Shown here in pieces: positions 44,075 to 51,938 of a stretch of DNA of 64,000 nt; position 1 is the first letter of the stretch, and every line of letters starts with the position of its first letter. The translations under genes and the position numbers were made by a program. Under the pieces are notes generated by a model. The model did not search any database. It was given only the letters and a program-made list of their open reading frames with translations, and was not told where the DNA came from. The stretch comes from Rhizobium sullae (GTDB lineage Bacteria; Pseudomonadota; Alphaproteobacteria; Rhizobiales; Rhizobiaceae), in contig NZ_FWER01000011.1 in the NCBI RefSeq assembly GCF_900169785.1, forward strand, positions 62,001 to 126,000, given 5' to 3'.

Positions 44075-45877
44075 ATGCCGCACGATACGCCTTTGATTTC
44101 GACGATCGTCGGAGGTCTCGTGCTGGCCTTTATCCTGGGCGCCATCGCCAACCGGTTGAAGCTGCCGCCGCTCGTCGGCTACCTGCTCGCCGGCATTCTC
44201 GTCGGGCCGCATACCCCGGGCTATGTCGCAGATCAGGATCTGGCGCCCGAACTCGCCGAAATCGGCGTCATCCTGCTGATGTTCGGTGTCGGCCTTCACT
44301 TCTCGCTCAAGGACCTGCTTTCGGTTCGGGGCATCGCCGTGCCGGGCGCCGTCGTTCAGATCGCCTTTGCAACCCTCCTCGGCTGGGGCCTCGGCGCGCT
44401 GATGGGCTGGCCAACAGGCGGCAGTCTCGTCTTTGGTCTTGCCCTCTCCGTCGCTTCGACCGTCGTTCTCCTAAAAGCGCTGCAGGAACGCCGTCTCGTG
44501 GAAACCGAGCGAGGCAAGATCGCTGTCGGCTGGCTGATCGTCGAGGACTTGGCCATGGTCCTCGCGCTCGTGCTGATACCCGCAGCCGCCAGCATCGGTG
44601 GTGGTGAGCACGCGCCGGTCGAACCGCTTTCGGCCGGCCTCAACCGCCTGTTCGGGCTCGACCTCGGCATCGGCGGCATTATCGGCATGACGCTGGTGAA
44701 GGTGGCGCTCTTCGTCGCCCTCATGCTGGTCTTCGGCCGCAAGCTCATTCCCTGGACGATGCATAGGATCGCCCATACCGGCTCGCGCGAACTCTTTCGC
44801 CTCGGCGTTCTCGCCATCGCGCTCGGCGTCGCTTTCGGCGCCGCGAAGCTCTTCGGCGTGTCGCTGGCGCTTGGCGCCTTCTTTGCCGGCATGGTGCTTG
44901 CCGAAAGTGAGCTCAGCCATCGCGCCGCTCAAGAAAGCCTGCCGCTTCGCGACGCGTTCGCTGTTCTCTTCTTCGTCTCCGTCGGCATGCTCTTCGATCC
45001 GAACATCCTGATCGAAAAGCCGCTGCCGCTCCTGGCAACCGTCTTCATCATTGTCATCGGCAAGTCCGTCGCCGCCTTCCTCATCGTGCTGCTCTTTAGA
45101 AAGCCGGCCGGCACAGCCCTGACAATCTCCGCAAGCCTGGGGCAGATCGGCGAATTCTCCTTCATCCTCGCCGCCCTCGGCGTCGATCTTGGCCTGCTGC
45201 CGCAAGAGGGCCGCGACCTCATCCTTGCCGGCGCGATAATTTCGATCATCCTCAATCCGCTGCTCTTTTTCGCCTGCGATCGCATGCGCCCGCTTCTCGA
45301 GCGTCCAAAGCGGGAGGAGGCTCCGGTCGACGCAGCCGAGGCACCCATCGAGCTCGCCGAACCCGAAGACGAAATCCAGCCGACGTCGCTTTCCGGTCAC
45401 GCCATCCTCGTCGGCTACGGCCGGGTCGGCAGCATCGTCGGTCAGAACCTCAAATCTTCGGGCACGCCTTTCTTGGTCATCGAGGATTCCGAAAAGCGGA
45501 TCGAAGAGCTTGCCACGCAGGGCGTCGAGACGATAATCGGCAATGCCGCCGCCCGCGAAGTGCTCGATCTCGCCAATCTTCCCGGCGCGCGCAGCCTGGT
45601 GATTGCCATTCCGAATGCCTTCGAAGCCTGCAGCGTTGCCGAATACGGCCGCAGTGTGAACCCCGCAATCCTGATCGTCGCCCGCGCGCATTCGGATGCC
45701 GAGGTCGACGAGTTGAAGCAATACGGCGCCGATACCGTCATCATGGGCGAGCGAGAAATCGCCATGGGGATGGTTGACCGGCTCGCCCAAGTGCATCATG
45801 ACAGTCCGGCCTATGAAGATGGGCATGGGACTGATACAATTCCGGGCACGGCCGCAGCGCCGTCCGAGAAAGAATGA
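44075..45877 (+). CDS. ybaL: Cation:proton antiporter of the CPA2/YbaL type
   Basis: A 600-residue inner-membrane antiporter with about twelve helices (residues 8-400) and a C-terminal TrkA-N/RCK domain (about 430-560) that starts with ILVGYGRVGSIVGQ, a Rossmann NAD-binding motif. Family signs are LPPLVGYLLAGILVGPHTPG and LMFGVGLHFS near the N-terminus. It probably exchanges K+ or Na+ for protons. It is divergent from the XRE gene. Confidence 0.9.
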   Translation: MPHDTPLISTIVGGLVLAFILGAIANRLKLPPLVGYLLAGILVGPHTPGYVADQDLAPELAEIGVILLMFGVGLHFSLKDLLSVRGIAVPGAVVQIAFATLLGWGLGALMGWPTGGSLVFGLALSVASTVVLLKALQERRLVETERGKIAVGWLIVEDLAMVLALVLIPAAASIGGGEHAPVEPLSAGLNRLFGLDLGIGGIIGMTLVKVALFVALMLVFGRKLIPWTMHRIAHTGSRELFRLGVLAIALGVAFGAAKLFGVSLALGAFFAGMVLAESELSHRAAQESLPLRDAFAVLFFVSVGMLFDPNILIEKPLPLLATVFIIVIGKSVAAFLIVLLFRKPAGTALTISASLGQIGEFSFILAALGVDLGLLPQEGRDLILAGAIISIILNPLLFFACDRMRPLLERPKREEAPVDAAEAPIELAEPEDEIQPTSLSGHAILVGYGRVGSIVGQNLKSSGTPFLVIEDSEKRIEELATQGVETIIGNAAAREVLDLANLPGARSLVIAIPNAFEACSVAEYGRSVNPAILIVARAHSDAEVDELKQYGADTVIMGEREIAMGMVDRLAQVHHDSPAYEDGHGTDTIPGTAAAPSEKE

Positions 45878-45892
45878 CGGGTTTTTGCGCTT

Positions 45893-46312
45893 TTGAGCCG
45901 ATTTGAGAGCGAGATCGCAAAGAATGACGGGGTAGGACTCGATGCGCGCCGCTTGAGCGCCCGCATCGCTGTTTCGCTCGTCCTTGCGATTACCGCTTAT
46001 ATCGGCCTTCTCATCGGCGGCAATCTCATTCCCGGTCCCGCGGCCCCAGACAATAATGCGCTGACCCTGTCCGGCAAGGAACCGCAGCCGCTCCAGCTGA
46101 CCGCGCGCGAGGCGGTTCGCGGCATTCTCGCCGCCGATCGCAAGGTTGCGCCGAAACAGACGCTTCACGATTTTGGCCCGGTTTCCCTGCCGGTGCCGCC
46201 GCATCTCGAATTCGCAGAGTGGGGCCTGCCTGCGGTTCTGCCGCCGGTCGATACTGCTCTTCGTCCGGCCGCTCTGCCGGGCAATCAGCCGCGAGCCCCG
46301 CCCGCCGCTTGA
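45893..46312 (+). CDS. Hypothetical envelope protein with N-terminal membrane anchor
   Basis: A 139-residue ORF with one hydrophobic segment (about 26-46, AVSLVLAITAYIGLLIGGNL) and a Pro-rich exported C-terminal part. The only far-upstream start is TTG at 45893; a second TTG at 45953 would begin right at the membrane segment. No good ribosome-binding site is seen for either. It lies 15 bases after the antiporter and 87 bases before secDF on the same strand. It may be real but is uncertain. Confidence 0.5.
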   Translation: MSRFESEIAKNDGVGLDARRLSARIAVSLVLAITAYIGLLIGGNLIPGPAAPDNNALTLSGKEPQPLQLTAREAVRGILAADRKVAPKQTLHDFGPVSLPVPPHLEFAEWGLPAVLPPVDTALRPAALPGNQPRAPPAA

Positions 46313-46399
46313 TGTCGCGACCATCGCGCCTCCGCAACATCACATGACACACCGCCAGCGCACCGCGCCGGTATATGCATATTCAAGGAATACAACGAC

Positions 46400-48955
46400 A
46401 TGCGCACCTCACCATGGCTGGTGCTCACCTATACGGTGATCATTCTCTTCGGCATTCTCACGGCATTGCCGAACGTCGTGCCGCAAAACGTCCTCGACCG
46501 CGTGCCTTCCTGGCTGCCTCATGATCAGGTCTCTCTCGGTCTCGACCTTCGCGGCGGCTCTCACCTGGTTCTCGAAGTCGATGAATCGGAACTGACGAAG
46601 GAACGCCTGCAATCGCTCCTGCAGGATACCCGGCGCGTGCTGCGCGAAAAGGGTGTTGCAACCAGCTCGGTCGCCCGCAACCAGAGCCAGATCGTCGTGA
46701 CGCTGACGGACCCGACACAGCGCGATGCTGCCATCACCGATCTGCAGGCGCTGGCGAACCCGGTTGGCGTCGGCCTCACCGCCGGTCAGTCCGATCTCGA
46801 TATCGCTGCCAGCGGCACGAACAACATCACGATGACCTTCTCGGAGGCCGGCATCACGCAGAACGTAAACTCGGCCGTCGAGCAGAGCCTCGAGGTCATC
46901 CGCCAGCGCGTCGACCAGGTCGGCGTCGCCGAACCGACGATCCAGCGCGTCGGCGGAAACCGTATCCTCGTCCAGCTTCCGGGCACGCAGGATCCGACCC
47001 GCCTGCGCCAGTTGCTCGGCTCCACCGCCAAGATGACGTTCCACATGCTTGCCCCGAGCAATGCCCCAGCACCGGGCGTCACCATGATGAAGGACGATGA
47101 GGGCAATACCTATCCGGTGGAAGACCGCGTCGAAATTTCCGGCGACCGCCTTTCCGATGCCCGCGTCGGCTTCGACCAGAACACCCGCGAGCCGATCGTC
47201 AGCTTCCGCTTCGATAGCGCCGGCGCGACCCGCTTTGCGGATATTACCCGGCAGAATGTCGGCAATCCCTTCGCCATTGTCCTCGACGGCAAGGTATTGA
47301 GCGCGCCCGTCATCCGCGAACCGATCACCGGCGGCTCCGGCCAGATTTCCGGCAGCTTCACAGCAGAAAGCGCCACCACGCTTGCGGCCATGCTGCGCGC
47401 CGGTGCACTTCCCGCCAAGCTGACGGTCATCGAGGAGCGCACTGTCGGCGCCGATCTCGGCGGCGACGCCATCAAGAAGGGCCTGACCTCCGGTCTCATC
47501 GGCTTCGCGCTGGTCGTCGGCTTCATGTTCTTCCTCTACGGCGGCTGGGGTCTGCTCGCCAACGTCGCGCTCTTCCTGAACGTGATTTTGACCTTTGCCG
47601 GCCTGACGCTGATCGGCTCGACGCTGACCCTGCCTGGCATTGCCGGTGTCGTCCTCGGCATCGGTCTGGCGGTGGATGCGAACGTTCTCATCAACGAGCG
47701 TATCCGTGAAGAGACCCGGAAGGGCCGTGGCGCCTTCGCCGCCATCGACGCCGGCTTCAGCCGCGCCTACTCGACCATCGTCGACAGTAACATGACGGCG
47801 CTGATCGCGACCGTGCTGCTGTTCTGGTTCGGCTCCGGCCCGGTTCGCGGCTTCGCCGTCACCATGGGCCTCGGCATCATGATCTCCATGTTCACTGCCG
47901 TTTCCATCGTCCGTGTCGCGATGATGGCGATCGCCCGCCGCAGGAAGATGAAGGTCATCAACATCAAGCCACTGCTTCCGATCAGCCTCGTCCCGGACGG
48001 CACGCAGATCCACTTCATGAAGGCGCGTTTCTTCGGGCTTGCGCTTTCCGCCGCGCTTTCCATCATTTCCGTCGTGCTGTTCGTCACGCCTGGCCTCAAC
48101 TACGGCGTCGACTTCCGCGGCGGCATCCAGTTGGAAGTGAAGACGGCACAGGCCGCCGATCTCGCCTCCTTCCGTGAAGACCTTGATGCACTCGGCCTCG
48201 GCGAAGTGGCGCTGCAGTCCTTCGGCGACAGCAATCATATCCTCATCCGCGCCGAGCGCCAGCCGGGCGGCGAGGAAGCGCAGACGACCGCCGTCAATCA
48301 GCTGAAGGCGGAGATCGTCAAGGTCGATCCGTCGGCAACGATCGAGCGGACGGAAGTCGTCGGCCCGAAGGTCAGCGGCGAGCTCGCGGTCGCCGGCATT
48401 CTTTCGGTCGTTCTCGCAAGCCTGGCGATGCTCGTCTATATCTGGGCGCGCTTTGAATGGCCGTTTGCGGTCGGCGCCATCGCGACCCTCGTCCTCGATG
48501 TGACGAAGACCATTGGTTTCTTCGCGCTCACCGGGCTCGACTTCAACCTGACGGCCATCGCGGCGCTTTTGACGCTTGTCGGTTATTCGGTGAACGACAA
48601 GGTCGTGGTCTATGACCGCATGCGTGAAAACATGCGCCTCTACAAGTCGATGCCGCTTCGCGAGCTCATCGACAAGTCGATCAACGAAACGCTCGGCCGA
48701 AGCCTCTACACCTCCGCCACCGCCTTCCTCGCCATGCTTCCGATGGCGATCTGGGGCGGCAGCGCGGTCGAGAGCTTCGCAATCCCGATGGTGTTCGGCA
48801 TTGCGGTCGCCGCGCTCTCGTCGGTTTTCATCGCAGCGCCGATCCTGCTCTTCCTCGGTGACTGGCGCCGCCGCCACGCCAAGGCCGCGGCGGCCTCCGC
48901 CGAGGCGGAGATCATCCCACCGGAAGCCACCGAGCCGCGCAAGTCAATCGGCTAA
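46400..48955 (+). CDS. secDF: Fused protein-export membrane protein SecDF
   Basis: An 851-residue fusion of SecD (about 1-530) and SecF (about 540-830), with twelve expected helices and two large periplasmic loops. SecD signs are QVSLGLDLRGGSHLVLEVDE and VEQSLEVIRQRVDQVGVAEP; SecF signs are LNYGVDFRGGIQLEV and LTLVGYSVNDKVVVYDRMRE. It uses the proton gradient to complete translocation through SecYEG. The C-terminal tail is Ala/Glu-rich. A strong terminator follows. Confidence 0.95.
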   Translation: MRTSPWLVLTYTVIILFGILTALPNVVPQNVLDRVPSWLPHDQVSLGLDLRGGSHLVLEVDESELTKERLQSLLQDTRRVLREKGVATSSVARNQSQIVVTLTDPTQRDAAITDLQALANPVGVGLTAGQSDLDIAASGTNNITMTFSEAGITQNVNSAVEQSLEVIRQRVDQVGVAEPTIQRVGGNRILVQLPGTQDPTRLRQLLGSTAKMTFHMLAPSNAPAPGVTMMKDDEGNTYPVEDRVEISGDRLSDARVGFDQNTREPIVSFRFDSAGATRFADITRQNVGNPFAIVLDGKVLSAPVIREPITGGSGQISGSFTAESATTLAAMLRAGALPAKLTVIEERTVGADLGGDAIKKGLTSGLIGFALVVGFMFFLYGGWGLLANVALFLNVILTFAGLTLIGSTLTLPGIAGVVLGIGLAVDANVLINERIREETRKGRGAFAAIDAGFSRAYSTIVDSNMTALIATVLLFWFGSGPVRGFAVTMGLGIMISMFTAVSIVRVAMMAIARRRKMKVINIKPLLPISLVPDGTQIHFMKARFFGLALSAALSIISVVLFVTPGLNYGVDFRGGIQLEVKTAQAADLASFREDLDALGLGEVALQSFGDSNHILIRAERQPGGEEAQTTAVNQLKAEIVKVDPSATIERTEVVGPKVSGELAVAGILSVVLASLAMLVYIWARFEWPFAVGAIATLVLDVTKTIGFFALTGLDFNLTAIAALLTLVGYSVNDKVVVYDRMRENMRLYKSMPLRELIDKSINETLGRSLYTSATAFLAMLPMAIWGGSAVESFAIPMVFGIAVAALSSVFIAAPILLFLGDWRRRHAKAAAASAEAEIIPPEATEPRKSIG

Positions 48956-48980
48956 GAAACCTTCGACAGACATGTTCCCA

Positions 48981-49014
48981 GAGGGCGCCGGTTGCCGAAC
49001 CGGCGCCCTCTTTC
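48981..49014 (+). terminator. Rho-independent terminator of secDF
   Basis: GAGGGCGCCGGTT-GCCG-AACCGGCGCCCTC forms a 13-bp perfect stem followed by TTTC, 26 bases past secDF. Confidence 0.9.
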
Positions 49015-49044
49015 TATCTTCCCTTCAATGAAGTGAGAGGTTGT

Positions 49045-49752
49045 ATGTCATCCGGTCCAATGCCAACTGCTGTTACCAGCGCCAGCGAGGAGCGCATGAG
49101 GCGTTTTCTGGCGACCGCTTCGCACGACCTCCAATCGCCGCTCCGGCACATCGCGATGTATGCGGAAATCCTGCTGGACGAACTCAGTGAGACGCTCGAT
49201 AGCGAACAGCGCGAAAGCCTCACGGCAATCCTTCAGAAAGCCCAGACCGCGCAGCGCCTCACCAAGGCACTGATGAGCTTCGCTGCGGGCACGCCGCAGG
49301 TTTCGCCCGCCCCGGTGGAACTCGGCCCGATCGTTGACGGTCTCTGGACTGAATTGAAGGCCGAGGTGGGGGCCAATGACGCGACCTTCAGCCATCACAC
49401 GCTTCCAAGCCTCAACAGCGATGCCGCCCTTCTTTCGACCGCGCTGAAGAACATCCTCGCCAATGCGCTGCTTTATCGGGGCGCGGCGACACTGCATGTC
49501 GAACTGGCGGCGGAAAGGAGCGGTAGCGATTGGCTGATCCATATTTCCGACAACGGGCGAGGCATTGAGCCAGCCCATCAGGAGCGGATATTCGAACCTT
49601 TCTGGAAGCTGCCCCAGCCAGACGCCGTGGCCGGCTCCGGCCTGGGGCTGACGGCCGCGCGCGAGCTCTTAACCGCGCTCGGCGGCGACCTGACGCTCAG
49701 CCATTCGGACCAAACGGGAAGCCGTTTCACGATCCGGCTGCCCGCCACCTGA
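49045..49752 (+). CDS. Sensorless histidine kinase (HisKA-HATPase only)
   Basis: A 235-residue soluble kinase. The HisKA dimerisation box has the phosphoacceptor His in FLATASHDLQSPLRHIAMYA (about residue 26). The HATPase part has HISDNGRGIEPAHQERIFEP and GSGLGLTAARELLTALGGD. There is no sensor domain, so input must come from a partner protein. The ATG at 49045 has GAGAGG upstream; a GTG at 49033 is also in frame. It is convergent with the response regulator at 49759-50196, its likely partner. Confidence 0.87.
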   Translation: MSSGPMPTAVTSASEERMRRFLATASHDLQSPLRHIAMYAEILLDELSETLDSEQRESLTAILQKAQTAQRLTKALMSFAAGTPQVSPAPVELGPIVDGLWTELKAEVGANDATFSHHTLPSLNSDAALLSTALKNILANALLYRGAATLHVELAAERSGSDWLIHISDNGRGIEPAHQERIFEPFWKLPQPDAVAGSGLGLTAARELLTALGGDLTLSHSDQTGSRFTIRLPAT

Positions 49753-49758
49753 TCGCGA

Positions 49759-50196
49759 TCAGATCGTGTAGTCATCTTTCCAGTAGTCGGGCAGGTTGTA
49801 CTTTACGTACTCGCGGATAATGTATTGCAGCGTCCGCGCGTCGATTTCATCCTTGCCGATGCGGAAATCGACGCCATAATCCGGAAACTGCTGAAAATAG
49901 CCGCCTGAAATATCCGTAGAAACGACGCCGATCGGCCCCGTGTAGCCGATGGCGCGAAGCTCCGGCACCGTCTCGCGGAAATCGGCATTCGGCAGCAGCC
50001 GGTTGTCGAGCAGAATGAGGTCGAACCGCTCGCCCTTGACCTTCTCCAACGCGTCGCCGATCGACTGCGAATATTCGATATCGACGGCAGGCTCGGAAAG
50101 GCTGCCGATCTTCTTCTTCAGCGACCTGAATTCGACGAATTCGTCATCCACGAACAGGACTTTGACGGCGTCTTCCGGACCCGCTGCGGTGCTCAT
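49759..50196 (-). CDS. Single-domain response regulator, atypical
   Basis: A 145-residue receiver domain with VDDE at 17-19 and phosphoacceptor D64 in LLDNRLLPN. The usual Lys-Pro pair is Lys-Asp here (RIGKDEID, K115), and the stretch after beta4 is unusual (STDISGGYFQQFPDYG). The ATG at 50196 has GGAGAT upstream; a GTG at 50214 overlapping the luxR stop is an alternative. No output domain. It lies immediately downstream of the LuxR-type gene and probably shares its transcript. Confidence 0.82.
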   Translation of the reverse strand: MSTAAGPEDAVKVLFVDDEFVEFRSLKKKIGSLSEPAVDIEYSQSIGDALEKVKGERFDLILLDNRLLPNADFRETVPELRAIGYTGPIGVVSTDISGGYFQQFPDYGVDFRIGKDEIDARTLQYIIREYVKYNLPDYWKDDYTI

Positions 50197-50210
50197 GCTG
50201 TTATCTCCGG

Positions 50211-50906
50211 TCACGAAACCAAGCCATTCCTGAGGGCGATCGCCACCATATGAACGCGGTTCACGGCATTAAGCTTCCTGACCGCCGCCGTGATATGGGA
50301 ATTTACGGTATGTTCCGACAATCCGAGAATGATCGCGATCTCCGCTGAAGTCTTGCCTTCGCTGGTCCATTTGACGATTTCCGCCTCCCGCTGCGTCAGG
50401 CGCCCTGACATCTCTTGCGTCAAGATTTCCTCGTAAAGCTTGTCGAAAATGCGCATGGCATCGAGCAGAACGTCGGCAACTTCTCCCTGATCGGGCTCCG
50501 GCCGCGTGCCGCTGAGGACGAGGCAGTAGCGCCGCCCCTCCGGCGTGAAGAGAGGAATGAGCAGAAACGTATTGCGGTTGAATTCATTGAATACGAGGTC
50601 AGCCTCGATCGACCCGCTCTTGCCGTAGACAGGCGTTGTCAGAAACTGCGCGGTTTTTGCCTTGACGGGACCCAGCGCTTCCTTGAGCATCTGGATGAAA
50701 AGCGGGGCCCGGCGTTCAGCAATATTGGTGATGACGATTTCACGCTCGCCGAAAGGTGCATTCGCCTCGGAAATGCGCGCAAGCGCGAAATTGTCAAAGC
50801 GATAGTGCTGCGCCGCCGCCTTGAAGAGGCGGAAAAAGTCGGTGCGATTGATCGCCCGGCTAAGCTCGGGCCCGGTATGGAATGGAACCGCCGCAGCATT
50901 GGTCAT
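50211..50906 (-). CDS. LuxR-type transcriptional regulator, VisR/VisN-like in layout
   Basis: A 231-residue regulator with an N-terminal autoinducer-binding-like domain (about 15-155; FNEFNRNTFLLIPLFTPEGR) and a C-terminal LuxR domain (about 168-228; LTQREAEIVKWTSEGKTSAE, then GLSEHTVNSHITAAVRKLNA). The ligand cannot be predicted. It is in the same layout and size class as VisN/VisR. The start at 50906 is followed upstream by an 18-bp palindrome (50948-50965) close to one at visN. Confidence 0.88.
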   Translation of the reverse strand: MTNAAAVPFHTGPELSRAINRTDFFRLFKAAAQHYRFDNFALARISEANAPFGEREIVITNIAERRAPLFIQMLKEALGPVKAKTAQFLTTPVYGKSGSIEADLVFNEFNRNTFLLIPLFTPEGRRYCLVLSGTRPEPDQGEVADVLLDAMRIFDKLYEEILTQEMSGRLTQREAEIVKWTSEGKTSAEIAIILGLSEHTVNSHITAAVRKLNAVNRVHMVAIALRNGLVS

Positions 50907-51368
50907 TACAGCAAAATCCCTATGTCGAATCTCCGGAAATCACCGTCATCCCGAAATCTTGGGATATACGTCGCGCATGCAAGAAGTTACAAAAATTGCG
51001 AGACAATTGATAAGGATAACGGAGTGGGGACTTCCAGTATCCTGAAGGCGGAACGGCATCAATTCTCTCAACCGCAAGTGATACACAGGACAGTCGTAAT
51101 TCTTACCTAGGTATCGCAATTCCGTTGTTCACCATCCATGAAGAGCGGAAGAAGTGCCGGAAGTAAGCACGAGAGAGCTGATAGGTCCACTCAGCTAGGG
51201 GTTGGCTGGAATTCGTGGCGGCGAATCTGGACAGGTCGGCTCTCTCAGTGCTCAAATCACTCCTCTTCCCCAGTGGTTGTATCTTGAAATCCTGAAACAG
51301 CCTTGTCAATCGCCGTTTCCAGCCGCGCTTGGCGCCGGATTTACAGCTGTTTGCGTGCTATTTTGCAT
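50907..51368. other. Intergenic region upstream of the LuxR-type gene
   Basis: 462 bases with no believable ORF. It contains the palindrome at 50948-50965 and presumably the promoter of the LuxR-type gene. The rest shows nothing I can interpret. Confidence 0.5.
50948..50965. promoter_or_regulatory. Palindrome upstream of the LuxR-type gene
   Basis: ATCCCGAAATCTTGGGAT is an 18-bp near-perfect inverted repeat (ATCCC/GGGAT arms) 42 bases upstream of the start. It is a likely operator, possibly for autoregulation. A similar sequence is at 30980-30996 upstream of visN. Confidence 0.5.
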
Positions 51369-51761
51369 TCAGCGCAACATTCGAGGACGCAGAATTGCCG
51401 CAAAGTCGAGAGGTTTTTGCAGAAAGGAATCAGCGCCTGCAGCCAGGGCGCGCTCGCGATCTTCCTCCGCATCCGAGCCGCTGCAGACACAAAGCCGTAT
51501 CGGGATGAACCGAGCCTCCATGCGAAGCCGCGCGACGAGTGCGAGACCGCTGTCGAGGGGCATATAAAGATCGGCGATCAGCATGTCCGGAAGTGCTGCG
51601 CTTTTGGCAAATCGCTGCTCCAGGGCGGTCAAAGCCGCCTCTGCTGTTGTAAAACAGAAAAGATCAACAGCGATCCGCTCCTTCTTGCGGATGTAGTCGA
51701 GGTAGAAAAGATCATCCCTGCTGTCATCGATATAAAATATGACCGGCATCGGTGCTTGCAT
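51369..51761 (-). CDS. Single-domain response regulator
   Basis: A 130-residue receiver domain with IDDSRDD at 11-17, phosphoacceptor D64 in LIADLYMPLD, CSGSDAEED and the Lys-Pro pair in FLQKPLDF. It has no output domain. The frame is open to 51824; the start at 51761 is chosen because family similarity begins there, and an ATG at 51749 is also possible. It is divergent from the membrane kinase at 51939, its likely partner. Confidence 0.82.
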   Translation of the reverse strand: MQAPMPVIFYIDDSRDDLFYLDYIRKKERIAVDLFCFTTAEAALTALEQRFAKSAALPDMLIADLYMPLDSGLALVARLRMEARFIPIRLCVCSGSDAEEDRERALAAGADSFLQKPLDFAAILRPRMLR

Positions 51762-51938
51762 CCGGCGACCCCGGAATGCTCCTCGATTGTGCGTTTTTGC
51801 CAGACTAGCCGTATTTTGCGGCAATCGATAGCGGCGGCAGGCCTCAACCGCTGAATCAGCCGCGCAACCATACGTTTTCCTATTGTGTCTTTCGGGATTT
51901 CAGCAAGAATTGGCACCCGACCGGGGAGGCTTGACGAC

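Noticed and set aside
44471..46324. A 617-codon minus-strand open frame opposite the antiporter
   Set aside because: Low-complexity composition typical of an antisense shadow; the antiporter on the plus strand is intact.
46409..48877. An 822-codon minus-strand open frame opposite secDF
   Set aside because: It is the mirror of a GC-rich coding sequence: Arg/Asp/Gly/His-rich, no domains, no plausible start, while the plus strand encodes a complete SecDF.
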